From positions 1-13,067 of the forward strand of contig NZ_ANIK01000117.1 in assembly GCF_000347175.1 (NCBI RefSeq): a DNA stretch of 13,067 bases, in the 5' to 3' direction. This document shows, piece after piece, positions 1 through 6,824 of this stretch (its first letter is position 1; each line of letters begins with the position of its first letter). The position numbers and the translations under genes are program-made. The DNA is from Leptospira alstonii serovar Sichuan str. 79601 (GTDB taxonomy: Bacteria > Spirochaetota > Leptospiria > Leptospirales > Leptospiraceae). The notes beneath the pieces were generated by a model that was given only the letters and a program-made list of their open reading frames with translations, was not told the origin of the DNA and searched no databases.

Positions 1-1
1 T

Positions 2-628
2 AGGAAAAAAGGAAAGGAGGCGAGGGAAGCAACAATCGAACTTCGATTTGAAAAGCTAACGATAAAACCTCCTCAATACAAGAAATTAGAAAATATTGAT
101 ATGTATGCGTTAACCGCAACCGAGGTAGGCGGACCTCCGGAAGAATCTATCGATTGGAAATTTCTAACCACAATTCCTATTCACAATTCGGACGATGCAA
201 AAAGTATGATCGCCTATTACAAAAGCCGCTGGGGTATTGAAGTTTTCTTCAAGGTTTTAAAGTCTGGATGTAATATTGAATCTACTCAATTTAAATTTGG
301 GAATCGATTCAAAGCTTGTATTGCTGTCTGCGCTATTGTTGCTTGGAGAGTTATGATGTTAACATTCTTAGGTAGAAATATTCCAGGTTTAAAAGCATCC
401 ATCCTATTCGAGTCTTTTGAATGGAAAGGCATTTATTGTCGACTTTTTGAAACTCCGAAACCTCCTAAGGAAGAACCCGAGTTAGGAACCGTCTTACTGT
501 GGATTGCTAAATTAGGCGGGCACTTGGCTCGCAATTCCGATGCTCCTCCGGGCCCCCTTACCATTTTTAAAGGCCTCATGAGAGCTATGGAAATCGGGTT
601 TATGTTTAAATTACTCACGAAAACCTAA
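2..628 (+). CDS. IS4-family (Tn5/IS50-like) transposase, C-terminal part, cut by window edge
   Basis: The reading frame is open from base 2 to the TAA ending at 628 and has no start inside the window, so about 208 C-terminal residues of a longer protein are seen (Tn5 transposase has 476). Counting from the first Met at 101, the IS4 Y(2)R(3)E(6)K signature is intact as Y40, R43, E47 and K54 (YYKSRWGIEVFFKVLK). E47 would be the catalytic glutamate of the DDE triad; both aspartates lie off the window. The C-terminal stretch LGGHLARNSDAPPGPLTI corresponds to the Tn5-like tail. Upstream of 101 the frame continues as REATIELRFEKL, typical of this family, so the Met at 101 is internal and not a start. 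No frameshift is visible in this half. Whether the element is intact cannot be told. The protein would bind IS ends and catalyse cut-and-paste transposition. Confidence 0.9.
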   Translation, partial: RKKGKEAREATIELRFEKLTIKPPQYKKLENIDMYALTATEVGGPPEESIDWKFLTTIPIHNSDDAKSMIAYYKSRWGIEVFFKVLKSGCNIESTQFKFGNRFKACIAVCAIVAWRVMMLTFLGRNIPGLKASILFESFEWKGIYCRLFETPKPPKEEPELGTVLLWIAKLGGHLARNSDAPPGPLTIFKGLMRAMEIGFMFKLLTKT

Positions 629-660
629 CTTGTGGGTAAGGTTATGGACTTGTGGGGTCG

Positions 661-746
661 CAGTTGATTGTCGCGGTAGCTTGTCTGTACGGACTAACAG
701 ATTTTTATGTTATAGTCAAGTAATTAATTTCTAAATATTAAAAAAC
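661..746 (+). repeat. Dispersed repeat, copy 1 (downstream of the transposase)
   Basis: About 86 bp here align with 6496-6580 in the same orientation. A 20-bp core is identical (683-702 against 6518-6537, GTCTGTACGGACTAACAGAT), flanked by GTTG..GCGGTA on the left and TAGTCAA.TA.TTA.TT ending in AAAAAAC on the right, at roughly three quarters identity overall by eye. The core holds a short inverted repeat, CTGT-N8-ACAG. It begins 32 bp after the transposase stop and lies beyond the 3' end of the minus-strand phosphatase gene. It could be the outer end of the IS, a non-autonomous element or an older genomic repeat. Confidence 0.7.
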
Positions 747-776
747 CCAAATATCAAACAAAATTCAAATCCGGTT

Positions 777-2225
777 TTACCCTTTGTTTTTAAGCAACAA
801 AATAGTCATATCGTCGCTCTGAACCTTTTCAAATTCGGTTACCTTTGAAAAAATTTCCGTTCCGAGTTGTCTAAGCGGGAGTTTCGCGTAGGACTCGAGT
901 AATTTGATCAGCCTTTCCTCCCCGAATAGTTCATCGGATTGGTTGCGTGCTTCCGTGATTCCATCCGTGTATAAAAGTACAATATCTCCAACGGACATAG
1001 GAACTTTATGGTTTTCTAAAACGTCTCCTAAGTCGTCGACGATTCCAAGCCAAGAACCGGTCGTAGGAATCACTTCCACTTTCTTTTCTTGAGCGCGATA
1101 GATCATCAGATCCATGTGTTTTCCGGACACGACTAAATAATTGTCTTCCAGTCGAAAGAGCATCATCGTCATATAACGATCCGTTCCCAAACGTGCGATA
1201 TTCTCTTTAATGACTCGATTGGCCTCGTTCAATACTTCGGAAGGATTGAGCATTGCCTTTTGTTGAACGATTGCTTGGATCGCGGTTTGAGCCATCATCA
1301 TGATCAATCCGGATTCTACTCCGTGACCGGAAACGTCTCCGATTCCTACCCACTTTTCTCCGTTAGGCGCATCGATAATGTCGTAATAATCTCCTCCCAC
1401 CGAATCCGTGGGAACCATAAGAGCCGCCACCTCGTAATGTCCTATGTTCGTCTTACGTGGAAGAAGAGCCGTTTGTATCATTTTGGCTAACTGCATCTCG
1501 CCCCAGAGAGCGTCTCTGGCTCGAAGCACTTCCGCGCGAGAGTTGTCCAGATTTTGATTGGCCCCCACGAGTTCCGCTCTCAAGAGATATTCGGATCGAA
1601 CGAGTTTGAACCTCACCCAAGAGATCGCCGCGGTGATGATGATCGTAGATCCAAGAAAGAAAAGATTGTTTACGATGATTCTTGGATCGAAGGGTTGATC
1701 CTCTACTATATTAAATCCGAGATAAATGAACAACACAAGAAATCCATTGACCACGGAATGGATCGGACGCCAGGAAAGAAGAATGTTCACTGCCATAAGC
1801 ACGAGCATCAAACCTGCGTAGTAACTCGAATTGAATCCTCCCAAATCCACGGTCATTAAAACGATCATCAGACTGATCATGGAGGAAATAATATATCCAT
1901 GCAAAGGATAGGAACGATTGGGATGTGTAAAACGAATCAAAAGGTATTCGATGATGACGAGGACCGTCGTTGCTCCTCTGTAAATTGCGAATCGAAGATG
2001 CAAATGGGGTGGTTGTGTATAATAATCCAAAAGTAGAAAGAATGGAATGAGGATGATACAGAGCATCGTGAGTACCTGCATCCATTCGCGGACGATTCCC
2101 TGAAGGTATATTTCAAAATCATCATTTACCTTCGAATTGATAGCTATTTTCTCTTTGAGTGTGAACTGCATACTTTTAAACCGTTTTAACCGTTGGGCGC
2201 CCGCATTTCCAGAAACATCTGGCAT
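777..2225 (-). CDS. Six-TM membrane PP2C phosphatase of the SpoIIE/RsbU type
   Basis: Predicted serine/threonine phosphatase that would dephosphorylate a STAS-type partner protein. Residues ~47-204 contain six hydrophobic segments (about 47-68, 78-98, 109-128, 135-151, 155-174 and 185-204), followed by a charged linker, possibly coiled coil (205-245). The C-terminal domain (~246-482) carries the SpoIIE metal-binding motifs: VGGDYYD (D279), GIGDVSGHG (D297), LYTDGITEA (D421) and SDDMT (D471/D472). All key aspartates are present, so it should be active. The membrane part resembles an integral sensor, but the ligand is unknown. It is the last gene of a five-gene minus-strand operon. The start given overlaps the methyltransferase gene by 40 bp. 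An alternative ATG at 2171 (residue 19) would leave a 14-bp gap instead. Neither has a clear Shine-Dalgarno, so the start is open. In context it is the phosphatase arm of a partner switch. Confidence 0.9.
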   Translation of the reverse strand: MPDVSGNAGAQRLKRFKSMQFTLKEKIAINSKVNDDFEIYLQGIVREWMQVLTMLCIILIPFFLLLDYYTQPPHLHLRFAIYRGATTVLVIIEYLLIRFTHPNRSYPLHGYIISSMISLMIVLMTVDLGGFNSSYYAGLMLVLMAVNILLSWRPIHSVVNGFLVLFIYLGFNIVEDQPFDPRIIVNNLFFLGSTIIITAAISWVRFKLVRSEYLLRAELVGANQNLDNSRAEVLRARDALWGEMQLAKMIQTALLPRKTNIGHYEVAALMVPTDSVGGDYYDIIDAPNGEKWVGIGDVSGHGVESGLIMMMAQTAIQAIVQQKAMLNPSEVLNEANRVIKENIARLGTDRYMTMMLFRLEDNYLVVSGKHMDLMIYRAQEKKVEVIPTTGSWLGIVDDLGDVLENHKVPMSVGDIVLLYTDGITEARNQSDELFGEERLIKLLESYAKLPLRQLGTEIFSKVTEFEKVQSDDMTILLLKNKG

Positions 2226-3580
2226 CCGGTTTTTTCGAAAAAGACGCGACTATGCCCCGGAAGAGTGGAAGCCAATTCTAACATTTCTTCTTCCGTTCTA
2301 TGATACAGAACCCAGTCCAACCAATACTCCATAAACGCCTTATCAGGATTACTGACGTGAAAGTTTCCTATGATCAACTTACCGCCGGGTCTGAGCATCT
2401 CGAAAAGTCTCGCGAGTACCGCTCTTGCAACCGGAGGAGTTAGATAATCGAAAAGCCCCATCGAATAGATAAAGTCGAATCTACCCCAAGCTCCCGGAAG
2501 ATCCCGAATACGGAGCATCGAACGTACAGAATCGTTGATGTATCTAACGTGAATCGAAAGACCTTTTTCAAGTTCGAGTTGATTCACCGTATTCATCGCA
2601 ACTCGAAGCGCTTCCATATCCTGATCGAGTAAGGTAAAGTGAATTTTTTTCAACTCGACCATATCGCTGAAAGCCTCTCCGATTTCATCCGCAGGGCCGC
2701 AGGCGACGGACATAGCTCGAAAATCGGCATTGCCGTGATTTTCTACCGCCTCTCGAATTTGATCCGCGATCATCCTGCGTCGATTGCGTACCGCATTTGC
2801 CGCTGGAATTTGTAGAGGATAACTGTGCAATAACCTTGCGAAAAGAGACTTACCCGTGATTTCATTTTCATAAATCATCTTCATCATTTCATAGTCTCCC
2901 GCATATCCGCGAGGTTTTAAATTCGTCCGCAACATAAAAGCGGAATGAAGAATAAAATCCCAGACTTGTTTTCTGAAAAAAAATCCGTGCGCTTCGTTTT
3001 CGTCCTTTGAGAAATTTTTTGTTTGTTCCTGGAGTTCTTGTACTTTGGATTCGAAAAATTCCATAAACGTCTGGCCTTCCCGTTCTAGAATCATCTGATG
3101 CAGATGTTCTTGAACCGGCCCCGGTTCTTTTAAAAATTTCCGATCCAAGTCGTCGAAGAATTGTTTATAAACATTCAATTCGAACGTGAGGTTGGCGCTG
3201 TATTCTTTAAAACGTTGATTCACTTTTTCTTTTTGATTGAGTATCAATTGTAAATTAAAAAGTCCGGTGTCGTATACGGTGAATCTCTTTTTGCCGATCA
3301 GATCGGCCACGTCTACGGTATCGTCGAGAAGCAATACCAAATACTGAGGAAGAGCGGTGGAAGTGGTCGCATGTTTAACGGGAAGCATCCTACATCTACC
3401 GAGTTCGATTCTTTTTCCATCCAACTCGATGATAAATCCGTCGGCGTTAAATGGAACGATGTATGGCGGCGCCTTTGGAAGTCGAATTTGAAAAGAATAG
3501 CGCGAATGTCCGCACACTTCTACATTCGTAATGCTCCCATTCGTTCGGAGCAAGCCGACGATGGTATGTTCAACGATCAT
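2186..3580 (-). CDS. PhcB-like SAM-dependent methyltransferase with an extra N-terminal domain
   Basis: 464 residues. The C-terminal half is a class I methyltransferase: SAM-binding loop VACGPADEIGE (~292-302), acidic motif TLLDQD (316-321), FDFIYSMGLFDYL (368-380) and LRPGGKLIIGNFH (396-408). Upstream, KPRGYAGDYEMM (222-233) and AANAVRNRRR (260-269) are hallmarks, as I recall them, of proteins annotated as extracellular-factor 3-hydroxypalmitic acid methyl ester biosynthesis (PhcB of Ralstonia), which methylate a 3-hydroxy fatty acid into a quorum signal. The first ~110 residues are beta-rich and might be PilZ-like, but I see no RxxxR or D/NxSxxG motif. Residues ~111-190 look helical. No signal peptide or TM segment is seen. 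The start at 3580 lies 5 bp after the STAS-like gene, with AGGA 11 nt upstream, so it is probably translationally coupled. The substrate in this organism is inferred only. It could instead methylate another carboxylate or a protein. Confidence 0.85.
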   Translation of the reverse strand: MIVEHTIVGLLRTNGSITNVEVCGHSRYSFQIRLPKAPPYIVPFNADGFIIELDGKRIELGRCRMLPVKHATTSTALPQYLVLLLDDTVDVADLIGKKRFTVYDTGLFNLQLILNQKEKVNQRFKEYSANLTFELNVYKQFFDDLDRKFLKEPGPVQEHLHQMILEREGQTFMEFFESKVQELQEQTKNFSKDENEAHGFFFRKQVWDFILHSAFMLRTNLKPRGYAGDYEMMKMIYENEITGKSLFARLLHSYPLQIPAANAVRNRRRMIADQIREAVENHGNADFRAMSVACGPADEIGEAFSDMVELKKIHFTLLDQDMEALRVAMNTVNQLELEKGLSIHVRYINDSVRSMLRIRDLPGAWGRFDFIYSMGLFDYLTPPVARAVLARLFEMLRPGGKLIIGNFHVSNPDKAFMEYWLDWVLYHRTEEEMLELASTLPGHSRVFFEKTGCQMFLEMRAPNG

Positions 3581-3585
3581 ATAAA

Positions 3586-3957
3586 CTATTGTCCTATGAC
3601 CTGAATTCTTCCGTCTTTAGTCTCGAAGATCCGTAGAGCGGAAAAACTTAAGTCCTGCCATTTCTTAGTCTTGTTGTAAATGAGTTTGACCTTGCCGTTT
3701 CCTTTTTTAATCATTTCCAAAGTTTTAATCACGGGAGTGATCGTAGAAGAATTCATATATTCAAGTTGTCTAAAGTCCCAAATCACCGCTTTATGTTGAT
3801 CGCTACCTCGTTTCATCACGTCCGACAACGTTGGTATGATGAACTGACTCGGGTTTCTCTGTACACTTTTTCCGAGCCAACGAATTAGAATCTCGTCGCC
3901 GTCCACAACTTCTAGTTGAAGTTGGTCTTCCGAAAAAATCTGATTGTTTAAGCTCAT
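3586..3957 (-). CDS. Small STAS-like partner-switch protein (candidate anti-anti-sigma/SiaC-type regulator)
   Basis: 123 residues, no TM segment or signal peptide. The order of strands and helices fits a single STAS domain: VIWDFRQLEYMNSS (58-71) matches the 'hydrophobic strand, D, x, L, x, Y, S' region that holds the phosphorylatable Ser/Thr, followed by a helix (TPVIKTLEMIKK) and a strand (KVKLIYN). S70, S71 and T72 lie where SpoIIAA/RsbV or SiaC proteins are phosphorylated. It also recalls the cyanobacterial slr1659-type regulators, found beside slr1658-type HATPase proteins, the same neighbour type as here. The start is well supported: AGGTGG (complement of 3964-3969) sits 6 nt upstream, inside the last codons of the preceding gene, and only 1 bp separates the two genes. 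The expected role is phosphorylation by the HATPase protein, dephosphorylation by the PP2C protein, and binding of a target in one state. The target is unknown. Confidence 0.7.
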   Translation of the reverse strand: MSLNNQIFSEDQLQLEVVDGDEILIRWLGKSVQRNPSQFIIPTLSDVMKRGSDQHKAVIWDFRQLEYMNSSTITPVIKTLEMIKKGNGKVKLIYNKTKKWQDLSFSALRIFETKDGRIQVIGQ

Positions 3958-3958
3958 G

Positions 3959-4483
3959 TTAAACCACCTGCTCCCTATCTATTTTCGGTTGTAGGGCCGA
4001 TACATAGAGAATATCATCTTCGTTTACATAAAAATCGAGAATTGCCTCGCCTTCATAAGCGATACGAATGAGTCCTAGTCCGCTTTCATTGTCTTCTAAG
4101 GGTTGTCCCGCTACAAGTTTCAGTCTTTCTAAATAAGCTTGAAACGGAGATTGAAAACTTCGAATCCATTGAATGATAGAATCGAGACGACGTAAATTTT
4201 CTACGATTCCCGCGGAAGGAAGAGGACTCCAGGCTTGCACGAGCATTCCATCCTTACCGGATTCCAATTTAAAAGTAAACTCCTGGCTTTCGCTTGTGAA
4301 GTGGCCGTATTTAATCGCGTTTTCAAGAATCTCGGATGCGATCATACACAGCGCGTCCCTGGTTTCGTCCGATGAACCCAGCTCTTCCAAAAAATTACGA
4401 CACTCTTCTCTTGCCCGTTCTATCTCCGCCCAAATAGGACGAAGTTTCATTTCAAGCAATTTGCCTTCGTTGCTATTTTGCAT
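3959..4483 (-). CDS. Small HATPase/GHKL protein (RsbW/SpoIIAB- or SiaB-like partner-switch kinase)
   Basis: 174 residues, soluble. The ATP-binding fold is indicated by the N-box ASEILENAIKYG (49-60; E51, N55) and a G2-like loop ESGLGLIRIAYEG (133-145). The usual G1 box (DxGxG) between them is not seen: the corresponding stretch reads QAWSPLPSAGIVENLRR (83-99). The lack of a standard G1 box is a feature I associate with the SiaB/slr1658-type proteins, so it does not by itself mean the protein is dead. No phosphoacceptor histidine domain is present, so it is not a two-component kinase. Its size fits an anti-sigma factor or STAS kinase. The start at 4483 has a strong Shine-Dalgarno, GGAGGG, 5 nt upstream. 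The STAS-like gene follows after 1 bp, so the two are probably made in matched amounts. Likely role: kinase or sequestering partner of the STAS-like protein. Confidence 0.75.
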   Translation of the reverse strand: MQNSNEGKLLEMKLRPIWAEIERAREECRNFLEELGSSDETRDALCMIASEILENAIKYGHFTSESQEFTFKLESGKDGMLVQAWSPLPSAGIVENLRRLDSIIQWIRSFQSPFQAYLERLKLVAGQPLEDNESGLGLIRIAYEGEAILDFYVNEDDILYVSALQPKIDREQVV

Positions 4484-4488
4484 CCGAA

Positions 4489-4508
4489 CCCTCCGGCCTT
4501 GTTAGGCC
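4489..4508 (-). promoter_or_regulatory. Strong Shine-Dalgarno with an adjacent 5-bp hairpin
   Basis: Upstream of the HATPase gene the minus strand reads GGAGGG (complement of 4489-4494), 5 nt before the ATG. Directly upstream of it is GGCCT-N4-AGGCC (4495-4508), a perfect GC-rich 5-bp stem. It abuts but does not include the SD, so it may simply hold the site open. It lies in the 68-bp gap after the cyclase gene and could also affect readthrough between the two genes. Confidence 0.4.
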
Positions 4509-4551
4509 CAACAACATCTCTCACCAGCGTTGGACGAAGCGCGGTGATCTT

Positions 4552-6030
4552 TCATAACATACCAACCGGGAAGAATATTTCTTGCGGTTCTTTTTTACCT
4601 CGAAGTAAAAATGTACCGATTGCTTCGACGTTGATTTCATGACGAATAAAATCGGAAGTAAAAGAATCCAAAAGTATATCATGACCCGTCGTTTTCGTCA
4701 GAGCTTCCAGTCTACTCGCAGTATTGACCGCATCGCCTAACACGGTGTATTCCATGTGTCGCGAAGAACCTATGTTTCCTGCGAACACGTTCCCGGTCGA
4801 AATCCCAATACCCATTGCCACGGGTCTGACAATTTTTGGATTTCGGTTATCATTGAACGCGCGTAGATACTCTCGAATTTGCAGAGCCAATCGAACACAG
4901 TTGATCGTATCCTCTTCTTCCGGGAAAGGACAGCCAAAAGTGATCAAAAGTCCGTCTCCGAGTAATTTATTTACCGAGCCTCCGTTCGCGTAAGTAATGT
5001 CCATAAGCCCCGTAAACAACTCGCTCAAAAAAGCCGCAAACTCGTCCGGATTCAACGTCTCGGCAATTCCCGTAGAATTTCGAACGTCGCAGAATAACAT
5101 CGTAGCTTGAACATTCTTCCCTTCGAGTTCGGTTTGCCGTTTTTCATCGACGAGGTAGTCCACCAAGTTTTCGGGAAAGTATTTCTCCAACAGACGTTTT
5201 GCCTGTTCCACGTCCTCCATTCGTTTGCTGAGTTCTTGCGATTTAGCGTGTAGTTCGCTTATATCCCGTAAGGTGAAAACACAACCGTGGGAAGTTCCAT
5301 TGGTGTCATGAATCTGAGCGACCGTACAGATAACGGGAGTACTTCGTCCATTGGAGCCGGAAAGAATCACGTGTTCAAAAACGGCGGGCGACTGATTGAT
5401 CGTAGCATAAGAAGCTAAATTCTGAATGATCGCACCTTTCGTGTCTCTTAAATGCATTACGTCGTCCACAATCCTACCTCGCACCGCTTTCTCGCTCATT
5501 CCCAAAAGCGCTTCCGCAACCGGATTTAAAAACTTAACTCTGGAAATCGAATCGGTAGCTATCACTCCGTCTCCAATCGAACTCAAAGTGGTAGTCAGCC
5601 AACTTGCATCTTCCCGAAAACGTTTCTCCATCTTATGTCGATAGAGACACATCTCAACCGTGATCTCAAGTTCGCGAACATTCACCGGTTTGAGAATATA
5701 TCCGAACGGTTCCGTTACGCGAGCCCTTTTCAAAGTAGCATCGTCGCTGTGTGCGGTCACGTAGATCACCGGAACATCCAGTATCTCTTTCAACTTGACC
5801 ACGGTTTCAACACCGTCTATAAATCCGGTACCGAGAACGATATCGATCAACACAAGATCCGGGCGAATTTCCCGGGCCATCTGGAGCGCCTTTTCTCCGT
5901 TAGTCGCAAGACCGATCGAAGTGTAACCGAATTTCTGTAGAATCTCTTGAATATCACGCGCTACGATCCTTTCGTCCTCGACGATAAGAATTCGTGAAGC
6001 CTGTGATGCTCTATTTGCAAATTCTAACAT
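4552..6030 (-). CDS. Response regulator: receiver-PAS-class III adenylate cyclase
   Basis: 492 residues, soluble. Receiver ~12-130: E18/D19 acidic pocket, phosphoacceptor D63 (LVLIDIVLG), T92 and K114 (ILKPV), all intact. PAS domain ~141-260. A coiled stretch ~255-285 leads into KYFPENLVDYLV, a cyclase-transducer-like segment. Catalytic domain ~305-488: metal aspartates D315 (FCDVRNST) and D359 (LLGDG), adenine-selecting K355 (SVNKLLGDG) paired with T429 (YTVLGDAVN), and transition-state N436 and R440 (VNTASR). The K/T pair points to ATP and cAMP rather than cGMP. Phosphorylation of D63 by an unknown kinase would control cyclase output. It is the first gene of the five-gene operon, with 68 bp to the HATPase gene. 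GGTG about 7 nt upstream is only a weak ribosome site. No convincing promoter was found. Its place in the operon recalls a cyclase output for the partner switch, as SiaD is for SiaABC. Confidence 0.92.
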   Translation of the reverse strand: MLEFANRASQASRILIVEDERIVARDIQEILQKFGYTSIGLATNGEKALQMAREIRPDLVLIDIVLGTGFIDGVETVVKLKEILDVPVIYVTAHSDDATLKRARVTEPFGYILKPVNVRELEITVEMCLYRHKMEKRFREDASWLTTTLSSIGDGVIATDSISRVKFLNPVAEALLGMSEKAVRGRIVDDVMHLRDTKGAIIQNLASYATINQSPAVFEHVILSGSNGRSTPVICTVAQIHDTNGTSHGCVFTLRDISELHAKSQELSKRMEDVEQAKRLLEKYFPENLVDYLVDEKRQTELEGKNVQATMLFCDVRNSTGIAETLNPDEFAAFLSELFTGLMDITYANGGSVNKLLGDGLLITFGCPFPEEEDTINCVRLALQIREYLRAFNDNRNPKIVRPVAMGIGISTGNVFAGNIGSSRHMEYTVLGDAVNTASRLEALTKTTGHDILLDSFTSDFIRHEINVEAIGTFLLRGKKEPQEIFFPVGML

Positions 6031-6245
6031 CTTAACACCGACAAAAATTAAGAATCGATTTAAAGGAAAGATTTTTATTCGGGCTTTGACGATAGATAAA
6101 ATGAAATTGTCGCTTGAACGTTTTCGATCCTGTTCTGTTGCGCATAATCAAAACCTACGTGTTCGTTCGTTAAGACTGAAGATGTTTATTTGTGTTTTTA
6201 AAATCATCTCAGTCGCCTGGAACCCGGTATTGGCAAAATTCAAAA

Positions 6246-6410
6246 CTAAAGGTTCGGATGACCTCTTTCGCATAGGAATTGATCGTAATTCGCTCCGACT
6301 AAATTTACATTTAGAAAGATTTTATATATGGATGCGGGGCGCACGAGCGAATCCGGGAACTTCCTATGGAAATCGTCTACTTCCGAACTAATCTTGTGAG
6401 AAGGAAACAT
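6246..6410 (-). CDS. Possible small ORF, 54 residues, unrecognised
   Basis: An ATG at 6410 is preceded by AAGGAG (complement of 6415-6420) with a 4-nt spacer, one of the better ribosome-binding sequences in the window. The frame runs to TAG at 6246-6248 and would encode 54 residues beginning MFPSHKISSEVDDF and ending CERGHPNL. It has no TM segment, signal peptide or recognised domain. It lies in a region with other decay, on the same strand as the signalling operon and 215 bp upstream of it. A chance open frame of this length is quite possible. Confidence 0.22.
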   Translation of the reverse strand: MFPSHKISSEVDDFHRKFPDSLVRPASIYKIFLNVNLVGANYDQFLCERGHPNL

Positions 6411-6495
6411 AGTACTCCTTTCACCGTAATTTTCTCATATCGAAACTCGTTTCAACGGATTTCGATCCGGGGAGCAAAGGAACCTTTTAAGGCGT

Positions 6496-6580
6496 CGGTT
6501 GTTCGTTGCGGTAAATCGTCTGTACGGACTAACAGATCTTTTGACTTTAGTCAACTAGTTATTTCCGACATTCAAAAAAC
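6496..6580 (+). repeat. Dispersed repeat, copy 2
   Basis: Matches 661-746 in the same orientation, with the 20-bp core GTCTGTACGGACTAACAGAT (6518-6537) identical. This copy also has a clean inverted repeat TTGACT-TT-AGTCAA (6541-6554), degenerate in copy 1. No transposase gene adjoins it, so the repeat is not simply tied to the IS at the left edge. Its function is not known to me. Confidence 0.7.
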
Positions 6581-6596
6581 TGAAAACAAACAATTG

Positions 6597-6613
6597 AATA
6601 GAATCATTCTATT
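6597..6613. promoter_or_regulatory. Perfect 8-1-8 palindrome, Fur/PerR-box-like
   Basis: AATAGAAT-C-ATTCTATT is a perfect inverted repeat around a single base. The inner 7-1-7 (ATAGAAT C ATTCTAT) has the geometry of Fur-family operators and agrees with the Bacillus PerR consensus TTATAATnATTATAA at 5 of 7 positions per half-site. It lies about 180 bp before the first ATG (6794) near the hydrolase pseudogene and 570 bp upstream of the signalling operon. It may be the operator of a lost promoter. Confidence 0.35.
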
Positions 6614-6824
6614 CTAAAATTCAAAGTAAGCTATAAAAGAGGAGACCTCTTTCAAAATGGAGAATTGTCTCTTATATTGTAAATCGGAACTCTTTTTGAG
6701 CCCAATTCCATCTCCGAAAGGCACGGACCCAAGTTTATAACTTTGGAAACCGAACCAATACGCGGTGTTTAAGACCGGAAATTCCTAACCAAGATGATTC
6801 ATTTTGAACATAGTCCCGCATTGA

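Larger units (their letters stand above)
6031..6793. other. Long intergenic region with repeat debris
   Basis: No well-supported gene. It holds one weak small minus-strand ORF (6246-6410), the second copy of the dispersed repeat (6496-6580), an 8-1-8 palindrome (6597-6613) and a perfect 7-bp hairpin with a 3-nt loop (6636-6652, AAAGAGG-AGA-CCTCTTT) that lacks a proper U-tract on either strand. I found no convincing -35/-10 pair for the minus-strand operon just upstream of 6030, although its promoter should be here. The 101-codon plus-strand frame at 6086-6391 has unconvincing composition and no family signature. The region reads as decayed sequence continuing into the pseudogene. Confidence 0.6.

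Noticed and set aside
1711..2085. 124-codon frame inside the phosphatase gene
   Set aside because: Same-strand frame-shifted shadow of the membrane domain, with no family features.
6086..6391. Plus-strand 101-codon open frame
   Set aside because: No ribosome site or domain, and unlike the codon use of neighbouring genes; overlaps the small minus ORF.
6614..6784. Minus-strand open stretch of about 56 codons reading FPVLNTAYWFGFQSYKLG and so on
   Set aside because: Plausible composition, but no ATG start or ribosome site and no recognised family. It may be a gene remnant or chance.
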